Source: Methanobacteriota archaeon (GTDB taxonomy: Archaea; Halobacteriota; Methanosarcinia; Methanosarcinales; Methanosarcinaceae). Taken from it: 64,000 bases of DNA. The notes below the pieces were generated by a model. The model saw only the letters and a program-made list of their open reading frames with translations. It did not search any database and was not told the origin of the DNA. The translations under genes and the position numbers were made by a program. Within the stretch, counting starts at the first letter, position 1. The number at the start of each line of letters is the position of its first letter. The stretch is from contig JAEWQJ010000007.1 of NCBI GenBank assembly GCA_023399215.1, positions 1 through 64,000 on the forward strand, written 5' to 3'. Positions 26,695 to 35,268 of this stretch are shown piece by piece.

Positions 26695-26766
26695 AAGCCT
26701 GAAATGAATCGGAGAGGCTGGACGGAAACTATAAACGTTAAGAACTTTCAAAGTACACCTTAATTA

Positions 26767-26919
26767 AGTACTCTCAAAATCTCAATATTCTCAAAATTTC
26801 AGTACTCTCAAAATTTCAGTAATCTTAAAGTCTCAGTACTCTCAAAATCTCAGTAATCTTAAAGTCTCAGTACTCTCAAAATCTCAGTACTCTCAAAATC
26901 TCAGTACTCTCAAAATTTC
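26767..26919 (+). repeat. 17-bp tandem repeat, nine units, upstream of hemA
   Basis: Unit AGTACTCTCAAAATCTC is repeated nine times without gaps. Several units carry the linked changes AGTAATCTTAAAGTCTC, and those variants alternate with the main type, indicating duplication of unit pairs. It lies in the 408-nt sirC-hemA spacer; no gene is seen there. Confidence 0.95.
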
Positions 26920-27102
26920 AATGATATATGAACCTCAAGACGACCTGAATCAAAATATTATGCAAATGGAAGCTTTAAATAAAAATAATCTGTAAATAAA
27001 ATTCGTTTGTGAAAAAAGGCTCAGGAGTTGCGGACAAAGTTTAATTTACAGCTCCTTATATTACTACTCTATTCCTGTATTCATTCTATCCGGAGGCTCT
27101 CT

Positions 27103-28452
27103 GTGACAGAAATCTCAAGTATGGTTATATCCCATAAGAAAGCAAAAATTGAGGAAATGGAGTCCGCCTGGCACGGAGATCTGGACGGTCTGCTCCATAA
27201 CCTGTATAATCATGAATATATTCATGAATGCGTTGTCTTAAAAACCTGCAACCGTGTTGAAATTTATGTTGTTTCCCCCAGTAGCAGTATACTTTTCTCT
27301 TTTGCAAAGGAAATGGGAGCTTCCACCCATATTATCGACTTCTATGGGCATGACGAATCTCTTGAACACCTGCTCAGGCTTGCCGGCGGGCTTGAATCTA
27401 TGATTGTTGGGGAAGACCAGATTTTAGGACAGATAAAGGAACTCTATGCTTACTCCAAAAAAGCGGGAACGACCGGAAAAATCCTTGATACTGCCTTTGA
27501 TAAAGCTATTCAGGTAGGAAAACGTATTCGCAACGAAACCCGTATCAATAAAGGTTCGGTGTCCATAGGTTCTGCGGCTGTGGACCTTGCAGAGGAAATT
27601 CTGGATGGACTCACAGGAAAATCCGTGCTCGTGATAGGAGCAGGGGAAATAGGAGTCCTTGTAGCAAAGGCCCTGGCTGCAAAGGATATCGAGGCAATCT
27701 ACATTGCTAACCGTACCTTCAAGAAAGCCGAAGAACTTGCCTATGAACTTGGAGGGTACGCAGTCAAGCTCAATGATGTCCAGACTCAACTTAAAAACGC
27801 TGATGTTGTAATTAGTGGTACAGGTGCTCCTCATTACATTTTAACCCGAGAAATGGTGGAAAAAACCATAACAGACCGGGATAAAACTCGTAAACTCCTC
27901 TTAATTGATATAGCAAATCCCAGGGATATCGAGGAATCAGTTGCTGAACTTGATAACGTGGAACTGTGCAATATTGACAATCTCAGGGTGATCAGTGAGA
28001 GAACGCTTAAAATGAGGAAAGAGGAAGCTAAAAAAGCCGAAGCTATAATTCAGGAAGAAATCAAGCTTTTAAACCTCCAGTACAAACGCCAGAGAGCCGA
28101 TAAAATTATTTCTGACCTTTACAAACAAATTTACGATGTGAGGATACAGGAGAGGGAAAAAGCAGTTAACAGGCTCTGTGCTTACCATACTATAGGGAAA
28201 ATCGAAACTGATGTGCTTGATGACCTTACTCATTCCATCGCAAACAAAATTCTTGCCGAGCCCACCAAAGTTCTCCGCCAGGCCGCAGAGCTCGGAAACG
28301 ACGAGTTCCTTGATGTAGTTTCAAGGATCTTCTGCCTCGAAAAAGACACCGCAAAAGTGAAAAAAATGAAACCTAATTGCGAGATAAAGGTGGAAAAAAT
28401 GAAACCCGATTACGGGAGTGCAACAGATCGGGTCTCTGAAAAAGGCAACTAA
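27103..28452 (+). CDS. hemA: Glutamyl-tRNA reductase
   Basis: Reduces glutamyl-tRNA(Glu) with NADPH to glutamate-1-semialdehyde, the first committed step of tetrapyrrole synthesis. Catalytic motif: VVLKTCNRVEIYVVS. GLESMIVGEDQILGQIK is the glutamate-recognition domain signature. SVLVIGAGEIGVLVAKALAAKDI is the NADPH site. The C-terminal dimerisation helix bundle includes RQRADKIISDLYKQ. GTG 27103 is chosen because GGAGG lies 6 nt upstream and family homology starts with TEISSMVISHKKA. The extra 25 codons upstream are hydrophobic noise. The C-terminus carries a small internal duplication (VKKMKPN.../VEKMKPD...). 449 aa. Confidence 0.95.
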   Translation: MTEISSMVISHKKAKIEEMESAWHGDLDGLLHNLYNHEYIHECVVLKTCNRVEIYVVSPSSSILFSFAKEMGASTHIIDFYGHDESLEHLLRLAGGLESMIVGEDQILGQIKELYAYSKKAGTTGKILDTAFDKAIQVGKRIRNETRINKGSVSIGSAAVDLAEEILDGLTGKSVLVIGAGEIGVLVAKALAAKDIEAIYIANRTFKKAEELAYELGGYAVKLNDVQTQLKNADVVISGTGAPHYILTREMVEKTITDRDKTRKLLLIDIANPRDIEESVAELDNVELCNIDNLRVISERTLKMRKEEAKKAEAIIQEEIKLLNLQYKRQRADKIISDLYKQIYDVRIQEREKAVNRLCAYHTIGKIETDVLDDLTHSIANKILAEPTKVLRQAAELGNDEFLDVVSRIFCLEKDTAKVKKMKPNCEIKVEKMKPDYGSATDRVSEKGN

Positions 28453-28477
28453 TAAAAAAGAATCAGAAGATACCTAA

Positions 28478-28584
28478 AATTCGTAGATAATTCGTAGATA
28501 ATTCATAGATAATTCATAGATAATTCATAGATAATTCTTAATAATTCACAAATAATTTGCAGATAATTTGCAGATAATTCACAG
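28478..28584 (+). repeat. 11-bp tandem repeat, about ten units, between hemA and hemB
   Basis: Unit ATAATTCATAG, with ATAATTCGTAG and ATAATTTGCAG variants, fills most of the 144-nt spacer. The last unit (ATAATTCACAG) lies about 13 nt before the hemB start. Confidence 0.95.
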
Positions 28585-28596
28585 AGAAGTGATCAA

Positions 28597-29571
28597 ATGT
28601 TTCCAGATGTCAGGTTAAGACGATTGAGAAAAGGAAAGATCAGGAACCTTGTACGTGAAACTACCTTATCCGTAGACGACCTGGTCCAGCCCATTTTTGT
28701 GAATGAGACTATTGATTCTGCTGTTGAAATTCCTTCCATGCCCGGAATATACAATATTCCTCTCTCTGAGGTTGTAAATGAAGCAAAAGAGATTGCAGAA
28801 CTCGGGATTCCAGCAGTGCTCATTTTCGGAGTGCCTGCATTTAAGGACGCGGAAGGCAGTTCTGCATATGGGGAAACCGATGTCGTCCAGGAGGCTGTCA
28901 GGAGAATCAAGGCCGAGCTTGGAGACGAACTTGTGGTGATTACAGATGTCTGTATGTGTGAATATACAAGCCATGGGCACTGTGGAATTGTTGATTTCGA
29001 AACGAAAGAAATCCTGAATGACCCCACCATTGAGGTTATCGGAAAGATTGCAGTGAGCCATGCAGAGGCAGGAGCTGATATGGTGGCTCCGTCGTGTATG
29101 ATGGATGGGATGGTAGAAGCCATCAGACACGCGCTTGACACGAACGGATTTGAGAATATTCCGATCATGTCCTATGCCGCAAAATATCATTCGTGTTTCT
29201 ATGGGCCTTTCAGGGAAGCCGCTGAGTCCGGATATTCCTTCGGAGACCGTTCTACCTATCAAATGGACCCTGCAAACAGCGATGAAGCTATCAGGGAGGT
29301 AACTCTTGATGTGGCTGAAGGCGCAGATATAATTATTGTAAAGCCAGCTCTTCCTTACCTTGATATTGTCTACAGGGTCAAGACAGACTATGGGATGCCA
29401 ACTGCTGCATACAACGTAAGCGGAGAATATTCCATAATCAAAGCCGCCGCAGCTAATGGCTGGCTTGACGAAAAGAAAGCAATTTACGAATCCCTCATTT
29501 CCATCAAAAGGGCAGGAGCCGATATTATTATTACCTACTTTGCAAAAGATGCTGCCCGCATGTTGAAGTAA
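28597..29571 (+). CDS. hemB: Porphobilinogen synthase (5-aminolevulinate dehydratase)
   Basis: Condenses two aminolevulinates to porphobilinogen. The 324-aa barrel has VITDVCMCEYTSHGHCG with the Cys set of zinc-dependent enzymes. The Schiff-base lysines are in MSYAAKYHSCFYGPFREA and IIVKPALPYLDI. PSMPGIYN and YQMDPANSDEAIRE are further family signatures. ATG 28597 is preceded by AGAGAAGTGATCAA. A complete, normal-length gene. Confidence 0.97.
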   Translation: MFPDVRLRRLRKGKIRNLVRETTLSVDDLVQPIFVNETIDSAVEIPSMPGIYNIPLSEVVNEAKEIAELGIPAVLIFGVPAFKDAEGSSAYGETDVVQEAVRRIKAELGDELVVITDVCMCEYTSHGHCGIVDFETKEILNDPTIEVIGKIAVSHAEAGADMVAPSCMMDGMVEAIRHALDTNGFENIPIMSYAAKYHSCFYGPFREAAESGYSFGDRSTYQMDPANSDEAIREVTLDVAEGADIIIVKPALPYLDIVYRVKTDYGMPTAAYNVSGEYSIIKAAAANGWLDEKKAIYESLISIKRAGADIIITYFAKDAARMLK

Positions 29572-29962
29572 GCACCTCTTTTTCAGGTGCTCCTTCTTTT
29601 CAGATTTATTCCATTTTTTCCTCTTTCCGCCTTTCCTGCCTTCAAAACTATTGCTGATTCCGTTTACACACCCATCAAGTTCATTAATAACCGCTTAATA
29701 GAGGGAGTCTCTGTTATAAGATAGAAAAGTAATACAGTAAGGTGTAAAACGCCTTAATTTTAAAGTGCAGATTAATATATAAAATCCGTTTAATATTAAT
29801 TTAGTTTAACATAATTCAGTTCAGTATAAATTCAGTTCTATATTCAATTTAAGTTCGATCAAGAGCTTAACTTAACATCCAGAACTTAAATTAACATCCA
29901 GAACTTAACTTCAATTTACGAATAACTGTTACAGATTTTCAGTCCAATCCGGTGAGATTTCC
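29572..29962. other. hemB-hemL spacer with short direct repeats
   Basis: About 390 nt without a gene. At roughly 29812-29925 there are AATTCAGTT(C) repeats followed by two to three units of TTAACATCCAGAACTTA. Direct T-rich sequence after hemB (29577-29640) may terminate its transcript. GGTGAGATTTCC at 29951-29962 is the hemL ribosome site. Confidence 0.7.
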
Positions 29963-31237
29963 ATGATATCTGAGGCAACACTTGAGAAATCCAGACAGAT
30001 GTATGAGAAAGCAAAGACCCTTATTCCGGGTGGGGTAAGCAGCCCTGTACGCGCAATAAAGCCCTACCCATTCTATACGGCGTCAGCCAATGGATCAAAG
30101 ATAAAGGATCTTGACGGGAACGAATACATTGATTACTGTCTGGCTTACGGCCCTGCTCTCCTTGGGCACAATCACCCTGTGATAAAAGAAGCTATTAAAG
30201 CCCAGCTCGACAAAGGCTGGCTCTACGGAACCCCTACCGAGCTTGAAGTAAACCTTGCCGAGAAAATTGCAGGGTATTATCCCAGTATCGATATGCTCCG
30301 CTTCGTATCTACAGGAACTGAATCCACGATGAGCGCCCTTCGCCTTGCTCGCGGCTTTACGGGCAGAAACAAATTCATTAAAATTGAAGGCGGATTTCAT
30401 GGAGCTCATGATGCAGTGCTGGTAAAAGCAGGCTCAGGAGCTACAACTCTCGGAGAGCCCGATTCCCTAGGAATACCTGCAGATTTCACAAAATATACCC
30501 TGCAAGCTCCCTATAATGATATCGAAGCAATGACAGAGCTTGTAGAGAAAAACAGAGATGAGCTGGCCGCAGTTATCATAGAGCCCGTGCTCGGAAACAT
30601 AGGTCCGATAACTCCCCTGCCCGGATACCTGGAAGAACTCAGAAAGCTTACCCTGGAAAACGACGTGCTTCTCATATTCGATGAGGTTATCACCGGATTC
30701 AGGCTCGCAATGGGAGGAGCACAGGAATACTTCGGAGTCGTACCTGATATGACCACCCTTGGAAAAATCGTGGGTGGAGGGCTACCTATAGGGGTTTTTG
30801 GAGGAAAGCGTGAAATCATGGAAATGATCTCACCATCCGGCCCGGTCTACCAGGCAGGAACTTTCAGCGGAAGCCCATGTTCCATGGCTGCGGGCATTGC
30901 AGTGCTTGACTATCTGGAACAGGAAAAGATCCACGAAAAAGTTAATTCGAAAGGCGATTACATAAGGGCTGTACTTACAGAAATCGTTGAGGACGAAGGG
31001 CTTGATTACAGCGTATGCGGAATTGCTTCAATGTTCAAGATTTTCTTTGGAGCCGAACCTCACAACTATCAGGAAGCTCTGGAGTGCGATAAAGAGGGTT
31101 ACCTTGCCTTCTTCCACAGAATGCTTGCAAGTGGAATTTTCCTCCCTCCCTCGCAGTTTGAAACCAACTTCGTCTCCGCAGCCCATAGTGAAGAGGACAT
31201 CGAAAAAACCCTTAAAGCATACACCGAAAATCTTTAA
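29963..31237 (+). CDS. hemL: Glutamate-1-semialdehyde 2,1-aminomutase
   Basis: A PLP enzyme of aminotransferase class III (424 aa) that makes 5-aminolevulinate. Motifs: ALIPGGVSSPVRA-type start (TLIPGGVSSPVRAIKPYPFYTASANGSKIKDLDGN), MLRFVSTGTESTMSALRLARGFTGR, LLIFDEVITGFRLAMGGAQEYF and TTLGKIVGGGLPIGVFGG, with the PLP-binding Lys in LGKIVGG. It pairs with hemA for the C5 pathway. The stop is followed after 48 nt by hemC. Confidence 0.97.
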   Translation: MISEATLEKSRQMYEKAKTLIPGGVSSPVRAIKPYPFYTASANGSKIKDLDGNEYIDYCLAYGPALLGHNHPVIKEAIKAQLDKGWLYGTPTELEVNLAEKIAGYYPSIDMLRFVSTGTESTMSALRLARGFTGRNKFIKIEGGFHGAHDAVLVKAGSGATTLGEPDSLGIPADFTKYTLQAPYNDIEAMTELVEKNRDELAAVIIEPVLGNIGPITPLPGYLEELRKLTLENDVLLIFDEVITGFRLAMGGAQEYFGVVPDMTTLGKIVGGGLPIGVFGGKREIMEMISPSGPVYQAGTFSGSPCSMAAGIAVLDYLEQEKIHEKVNSKGDYIRAVLTEIVEDEGLDYSVCGIASMFKIFFGAEPHNYQEALECDKEGYLAFFHRMLASGIFLPPSQFETNFVSAAHSEEDIEKTLKAYTENL

Positions 31238-31285
31238 GCGGATTTATTTTGAATGGATTTACATCTTTGAAAACGAGGATTCTAT

Positions 31286-32236
31286 ATGATTATAGGTACG
31301 CGGGGCAGCCAGCTTGCACTTGCCCAGGCCAAGACTGTTGCACGCCTTTTGAAAGCACAGGGCGTTGAAACCAGCTTGAAAATTATAAAAACCAGCGGAG
31401 ACCGGTTTACTGACAGGCCTCTACATGCAGTATCAAGTGGAGTTGGAGCTTTTGTCAGGGAACTGGACGAAGTTATGCTTGAAGGAGAAATAGATATCGC
31501 TGTCCATTCCATGAAGGATATGCCAACGATTCGCCCACCAACACTTCCAACTGTAGCCGTTCTGAAGCGGGACACCCCATTTGATCTACTGTTGACTTAT
31601 GACGGGACCCCCCTGGACGAGCTGCCCGAACAGTCCATAATAGGTACCAGTTCACTTAGGAGAGCAGCCCAGATCAAACGCTACAGGCCTGACCTTGTTA
31701 CACAGGATTTAAGGGGCAATATCGATACAAGGCTGAGGAAGCTGAAAGAAGGGAAATATGACGGGATCCTGCTCGCTAAAGCGGGGCTTGAACGCATGGG
31801 CTGGGAGATTGAAGGGGAAATTCTTTCTCCTGATTTCTTCTGCCCCTCTCCCAATCAGGGTACAATTGCAGTTGTCACAAGAGCAGACACTGAAGCGGAA
31901 GTTGCGGTTTCCAGACTCGACCATACTGACAGCAGGATTGCCACCGAAATTGAGCGTATCCTGATTTCCGAACTTGGGGGAGGCTGCACTACTCCTATAG
32001 GTTCTTATGCCGAAATTATGCCTGGCCGGAAAGAACTCCATGTGCGGGCTGAGGTCCTTTCCCTTGACGGTGAGGAAACTGTCGGTATAAATGAATTTAT
32101 TCCTATGGCAGGAGGCATTGAAAAAGCCAAGGAACTCGGGAGCAGTCTTGTACATATGGGCGGAAAGAAACTTGCTGATGAGGCGCTCCTGCGGCTTTCC
32201 GGAGATTCGTGCAACTCAGATGATTTACACGAATAA
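31286..32236 (+). CDS. hemC: Hydroxymethylbilane synthase (porphobilinogen deaminase)
   Basis: Polymerises four porphobilinogens to hydroxymethylbilane on a dipyrromethane cofactor. MIIGTRGSQLALAQAKTV starts the protein. IAVHSMKDMPT, IGTSSLRRAAQIKRYRPDL and QDLRGNIDTRLRKL form the active site. The cofactor Cys is in ELGGGCTTPIGSYA. 316 aa, complete. Following hemL closely, it ends the haem run; hemD (uroporphyrinogen-III synthase) is not in the window. Confidence 0.97.
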   Translation: MIIGTRGSQLALAQAKTVARLLKAQGVETSLKIIKTSGDRFTDRPLHAVSSGVGAFVRELDEVMLEGEIDIAVHSMKDMPTIRPPTLPTVAVLKRDTPFDLLLTYDGTPLDELPEQSIIGTSSLRRAAQIKRYRPDLVTQDLRGNIDTRLRKLKEGKYDGILLAKAGLERMGWEIEGEILSPDFFCPSPNQGTIAVVTRADTEAEVAVSRLDHTDSRIATEIERILISELGGGCTTPIGSYAEIMPGRKELHVRAEVLSLDGEETVGINEFIPMAGGIEKAKELGSSLVHMGGKKLADEALLRLSGDSCNSDDLHE

Positions 32237-32240
32237 TCAC

Positions 32241-32292
32241 TAAATGATAACACGAATGATAATGCAAATGACAATGCAAATGATATTCTAAT
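32241..32292 (+). repeat. Short tandem repeat between hemC and pyrD
   Basis: ACGAATGATAATGCAAATGACAATGCAAATGATATT-type units of about 12 bp (AATGCAAATGAC) fill the spacer before the pyrD ribosome site (AAAGGAGCC at 32300-32308). Confidence 0.75.
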
Positions 32293-32312
32293 GGGGCAGA
32301 AAGGAGCCAGCT

Positions 32313-33218
32313 ATGTATACTCTTACCGGACTTAAACTGAAGAACCCAACCATTCTTGCAGCCGGGATACTTGGCACAACCGGAGCATCGCTGTGCAGGG
32401 TTGCACATGAAGGAGGAGCTGGGGCAGTTGTGACCAAATCCATAGGTCCTATACCTAAAACCGGGCATTCCAACCCGAGCATGGTTAAACTTGACTGTGG
32501 ATTTTTGAATGCTATGGGACTTCCAAATCCTTCCTATCCCAGCTTTTTCCAGGAACTCGAAATTGCAAAAAAGGACTCAGGAGTCCCAGTAATCGCAAGC
32601 ATCTTCGGCGGAAGTCCTGCTGAATTTAAGGAAGTTGCCGAGGGCTTGCTCCCTGCAAAACCCGATGCTTTCGAGTTAAATGTGAGCTGTCCTCATGCAG
32701 AAGGGTACGGAGCAGCAGTTGGCTCTAACCCATGCCTTGTAGAAGCAATTACAGCCGCAGTAAAAGATATAGTGAATGTGCCTGTGTGGGTTAAGCTTAC
32801 CCCTAATGTTTCTGACATTACATGCATAGGAAATGCAGCCGAATCAGGGGGAGCAGACGCGGTTGTTGCAATTAATACCTTAAAAGGGATGGCTATAGAT
32901 ATAGAGTCAGGCTATCCTGTCCTGGGGAACCGCTCAGGTGGGCTTTCAGGAAAAGCCGTCAAACCTGTAGCTGTCAAATGTGTTTATGATCTATATACGG
33001 CCCTGGAGATCCCTGTAATAGGGGTAGGGGGAGTATCTTCCTGGCAGGATGCGGTAGAAATGATGATGGCAGGGGCTGCGGCTGTCCAGGTCGGATCGGC
33101 TGTTTATGACAGGCTTGATGTATTCTCCGAGATCAGTAAAGGTATCGAAGCTTTCCTGCAAAGGAAAGGCTATTCGGATGTAAAAAAATTAATAGGGCTT
33201 GCCCATGAGATGGTCTGA
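32313..33218 (+). CDS. pyrD: Dihydroorotate dehydrogenase, class 1B catalytic subunit
   Basis: Oxidises dihydroorotate to orotate with FMN. The 301-aa barrel has NPTILAAGILGTTGASL, KLDCGFLNAMGLPNPSY, the class 1 catalytic Cys in ELNVSCPHAEGYG, VPVWVKLTPNVSDI, GGLSGKAVKPVAVKCVYDLY and IPVIGVGGVSSWQDAVEMMMAGAAAVQVG. GGAG ribosome site. The stop overlaps the pyrK start (TGATG), consistent with the PyrD-PyrK heterotetramer of type 1B, which passes electrons to NAD+. Confidence 0.96.
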   Translation: MYTLTGLKLKNPTILAAGILGTTGASLCRVAHEGGAGAVVTKSIGPIPKTGHSNPSMVKLDCGFLNAMGLPNPSYPSFFQELEIAKKDSGVPVIASIFGGSPAEFKEVAEGLLPAKPDAFELNVSCPHAEGYGAAVGSNPCLVEAITAAVKDIVNVPVWVKLTPNVSDITCIGNAAESGGADAVVAINTLKGMAIDIESGYPVLGNRSGGLSGKAVKPVAVKCVYDLYTALEIPVIGVGGVSSWQDAVEMMMAGAAAVQVGSAVYDRLDVFSEISKGIEAFLQRKGYSDVKKLIGLAHEMV

Positions 33219-33997
33219 TGCTTCCTCTTAATGCTACAATAGTAAAGATAAATGAAGAATCTCCTTTGGTCAGGACTTTCTTCTTTGATTTCCAGTTTGA
33301 GACTATGAAGCCCGGGCAATTTGTAATGGTCTGGGTCAGGGGCGTGGACGAAGTGCCCATGGGCCTTTCGAGCAAGAATTCCATAACTGTCCAGAAAGTG
33401 GGAGAGGCAACTTCAAAGCTTTTTGAGTTGAAAGAAGGGGATTCATTCGGGCTCAGAGGTTCTTTTGGAAATGGCTTTTCTCTGCCTTCTGAGGGAGAAA
33501 AAACTCTGGTTATTGCAGGCGGGGTTGGAGCTGCTCCCCTTGCTCCTTATGCCGAAGCAGCGCGGAGTGAAGGCTCGGAAGTTCATACAGTGCTTGGAGC
33601 GCGAAGTGCAGGCGACCTGCTTTTTGAGAAGCGCTTTGCAGAAGCAGGGAAGGTCTACATTTCTACGGATGACGGCTCAAAAGGAACAAAAGGTTTTGTG
33701 ACCGATGTGCTCAATAGCCTCAACCTTTCGGTTTATGACAAAATTGCAGTCTGCGGGCCGGAAATAATGATATCTTCGGTTTTCAGACTCCTTAAGGACA
33801 GAAAGGTTCTTGAAAAGTCTGAGTTCAGCCTTCAACGTTATTTCAAATGCGGTATAGGAGTCTGTGGGGCATGCTGTATAGACAAGTCCGGGCTCAGGGT
33901 TTGCAGGGACGGACCTGTGTTTTCAGGTGTGCAGCTTCTGGATTCCGAGCTGGGAAAATATGCACGTGACGCCAGTGGGCGAAGAGTTAAAATTTAA
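33218..33997 (+). CDS. pyrK: Dihydroorotate dehydrogenase electron-transfer subunit
   Basis: A 259-aa FAD/[2Fe-2S] protein. The ferredoxin-reductase-like N-terminal barrel has MKPGQFVMVWVRGVDEVPMGLS. The NAD domain has TLVIAGGVGAAPLAPYAEAARSEG and VYDKIAVCGPEIMI. The C-terminal cysteine loop, FKCGIGVCGACCIDKSGLRVCRDGPVF, holds the [2Fe-2S] cluster. Start ATG overlaps the pyrD stop by one base. Expression is translationally coupled to pyrD. Confidence 0.95.
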   Translation: MLPLNATIVKINEESPLVRTFFFDFQFETMKPGQFVMVWVRGVDEVPMGLSSKNSITVQKVGEATSKLFELKEGDSFGLRGSFGNGFSLPSEGEKTLVIAGGVGAAPLAPYAEAARSEGSEVHTVLGARSAGDLLFEKRFAEAGKVYISTDDGSKGTKGFVTDVLNSLNLSVYDKIAVCGPEIMISSVFRLLKDRKVLEKSEFSLQRYFKCGIGVCGACCIDKSGLRVCRDGPVFSGVQLLDSELGKYARDASGRRVKI

Positions 33998-34070
33998 GTT
34001 TGAATATATCCTTTAAAAAAATGAAGGAAAGCAAGCGAAAACATCCCAAAAAGCAGGAGAAGACCGAGAC

Positions 34071-34805
34071 ATGATAGGAAGGTTCAGATCAGGAGATGAA
34101 ATATTTTATGGAGATATTGAAAATGGACGCGTGTATCCAAAAGGAGGGACTCCTGCCGGGATTTTTGACCTTTCAGAACTTCGCGTCCTTCCGCCTGCGT
34201 CTCCCTCGAAAATTGTATGTATCGGCCTTAACTACCGAGATCATGCTGAAGAGCTGAACATGAAAGTCCCGGAAAATCCTGTACTCTTTTTAAAGCCTCC
34301 ATCAGCCATTATAGGGCATGAAGATAAGATAATTTATCCGGCATCGAGCTCCAGAGTAGAACACGAAGCTGAACTCGCAGTCGTGATAGGCAAACGCTGT
34401 AAGAACATCTCAGCCTCAAAGGCCGTAGATGTAATTGCAGGTTATACCTGCTTTAATGATGTGACCGCCCGTGACCTCCAGCAAAAAGATGGTCAATGGA
34501 CAAGGGCAAAGAGTTTTGATACCTTTGCCGCTTTCGGGCCTTATCTTGCTTCTTCCGACGAAGTTGATATCACGAATGCAAAGATTGCCTGCAGGGTAAA
34601 TGGGGAAACCAGGCAGGCTTCCAGCACTTCAAACCTTCTTTTTGACATTCCTTATCTTATTGAATTTATCACCGAGATCATGACCCTGGAAGTGGGAGAT
34701 ATCATTGCCACAGGAACTCCTCCTGGCGTTGGAGAGCTTCAGCGTGGAGACATTGTGGAAGTTGAGATCCAGGGAATCGGAACACTTAGAAACGAGGTTG
34801 TCTGA
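34071..34805 (+). CDS. Fumarylacetoacetate hydrolase (FAH) family protein
   Basis: A 244-aa protein with a small N-terminal domain and a C-terminal FAH domain: KIVCIGLNYRDHAEELNM, NPVLFLKPPSAIIGHEDKI, RVEHEAELAVVIG (metal ligands E-x-E), FNDVTARDLQQKDGQWTRAKSFDTFAAFGP and DIIATGTPPGVGELQRGD. FAHD1-like members act as acylpyruvate hydrolases or oxaloacetate tautomerase/decarboxylases; the substrate here is not known. ATG 34071, with AGGAGAAGACCGAGAC upstream. It ends with a one-base overlap with the following wHTH gene. Confidence 0.9.
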   Translation: MIGRFRSGDEIFYGDIENGRVYPKGGTPAGIFDLSELRVLPPASPSKIVCIGLNYRDHAEELNMKVPENPVLFLKPPSAIIGHEDKIIYPASSSRVEHEAELAVVIGKRCKNISASKAVDVIAGYTCFNDVTARDLQQKDGQWTRAKSFDTFAAFGPYLASSDEVDITNAKIACRVNGETRQASSTSNLLFDIPYLIEFITEIMTLEVGDIIATGTPPGVGELQRGDIVEVEIQGIGTLRNEVV

Positions 34806-35110
34806 TGCTGCTTGAGCCTATTGGAAATGAACTTGAACTTACCGAGCGCCATCTTCTGGTGCTTAAGAAAGTGATTGAAGAAGCTCCTATTGGGATTCTG
34901 AAGCTTTCAGAAGTCACCGGAATGCAGAACCATAAAGTGCGCTACTCGCTTAGAGTCCTTGAACAGGCTAACCTTATCAAGCCCTCTGCTCAGGGCGCCG
35001 TACCTGGAGATGCGGTTCCGAAATTCCTGAAGGAGTTTGATCTCGAGTTTAAGAAGATCAATGAGAAAGTCTCCCGCATCCAGGAAATCAAAGCTTCCAT
35101 TCCCCAGTAA
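34805..35110 (+). CDS. Small winged-helix regulator-like protein
   Basis: A 101-aa protein. Residues 14-63 form a winged helix (LTERHLLVLKKVIEEAPIGILKLSEVTG and HKVRYSLRVLEQANLIKPSAQG). The C-terminus is a charged helix (FLKEFDLEFKKINEKVSRIQEIK), probably for dimerisation. It resembles a family of short archaeal HTH proteins without assigned targets. Its ATG overlaps the stop of the FAH-family gene by one base, so the two are co-translated; an autoregulatory or substrate-linked role is inference. Confidence 0.75.
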   Translation: MLLEPIGNELELTERHLLVLKKVIEEAPIGILKLSEVTGMQNHKVRYSLRVLEQANLIKPSAQGAVPGDAVPKFLKEFDLEFKKINEKVSRIQEIKASIPQ

Positions 35111-35268
35111 AGGTTCCTGCACGCAAGAGAAGCTTTTCTGAAAGCTTTTTTCAGTTTTTGCAAGGAATTCCTCCGCTTCGGTGACTTTTTATAACCCTAT
35201 TTACATGTTTTTTCCTCAATCATAATCACTCTAAATCATTGGATCCAGTTTATTTTTGGAGAAATTCT

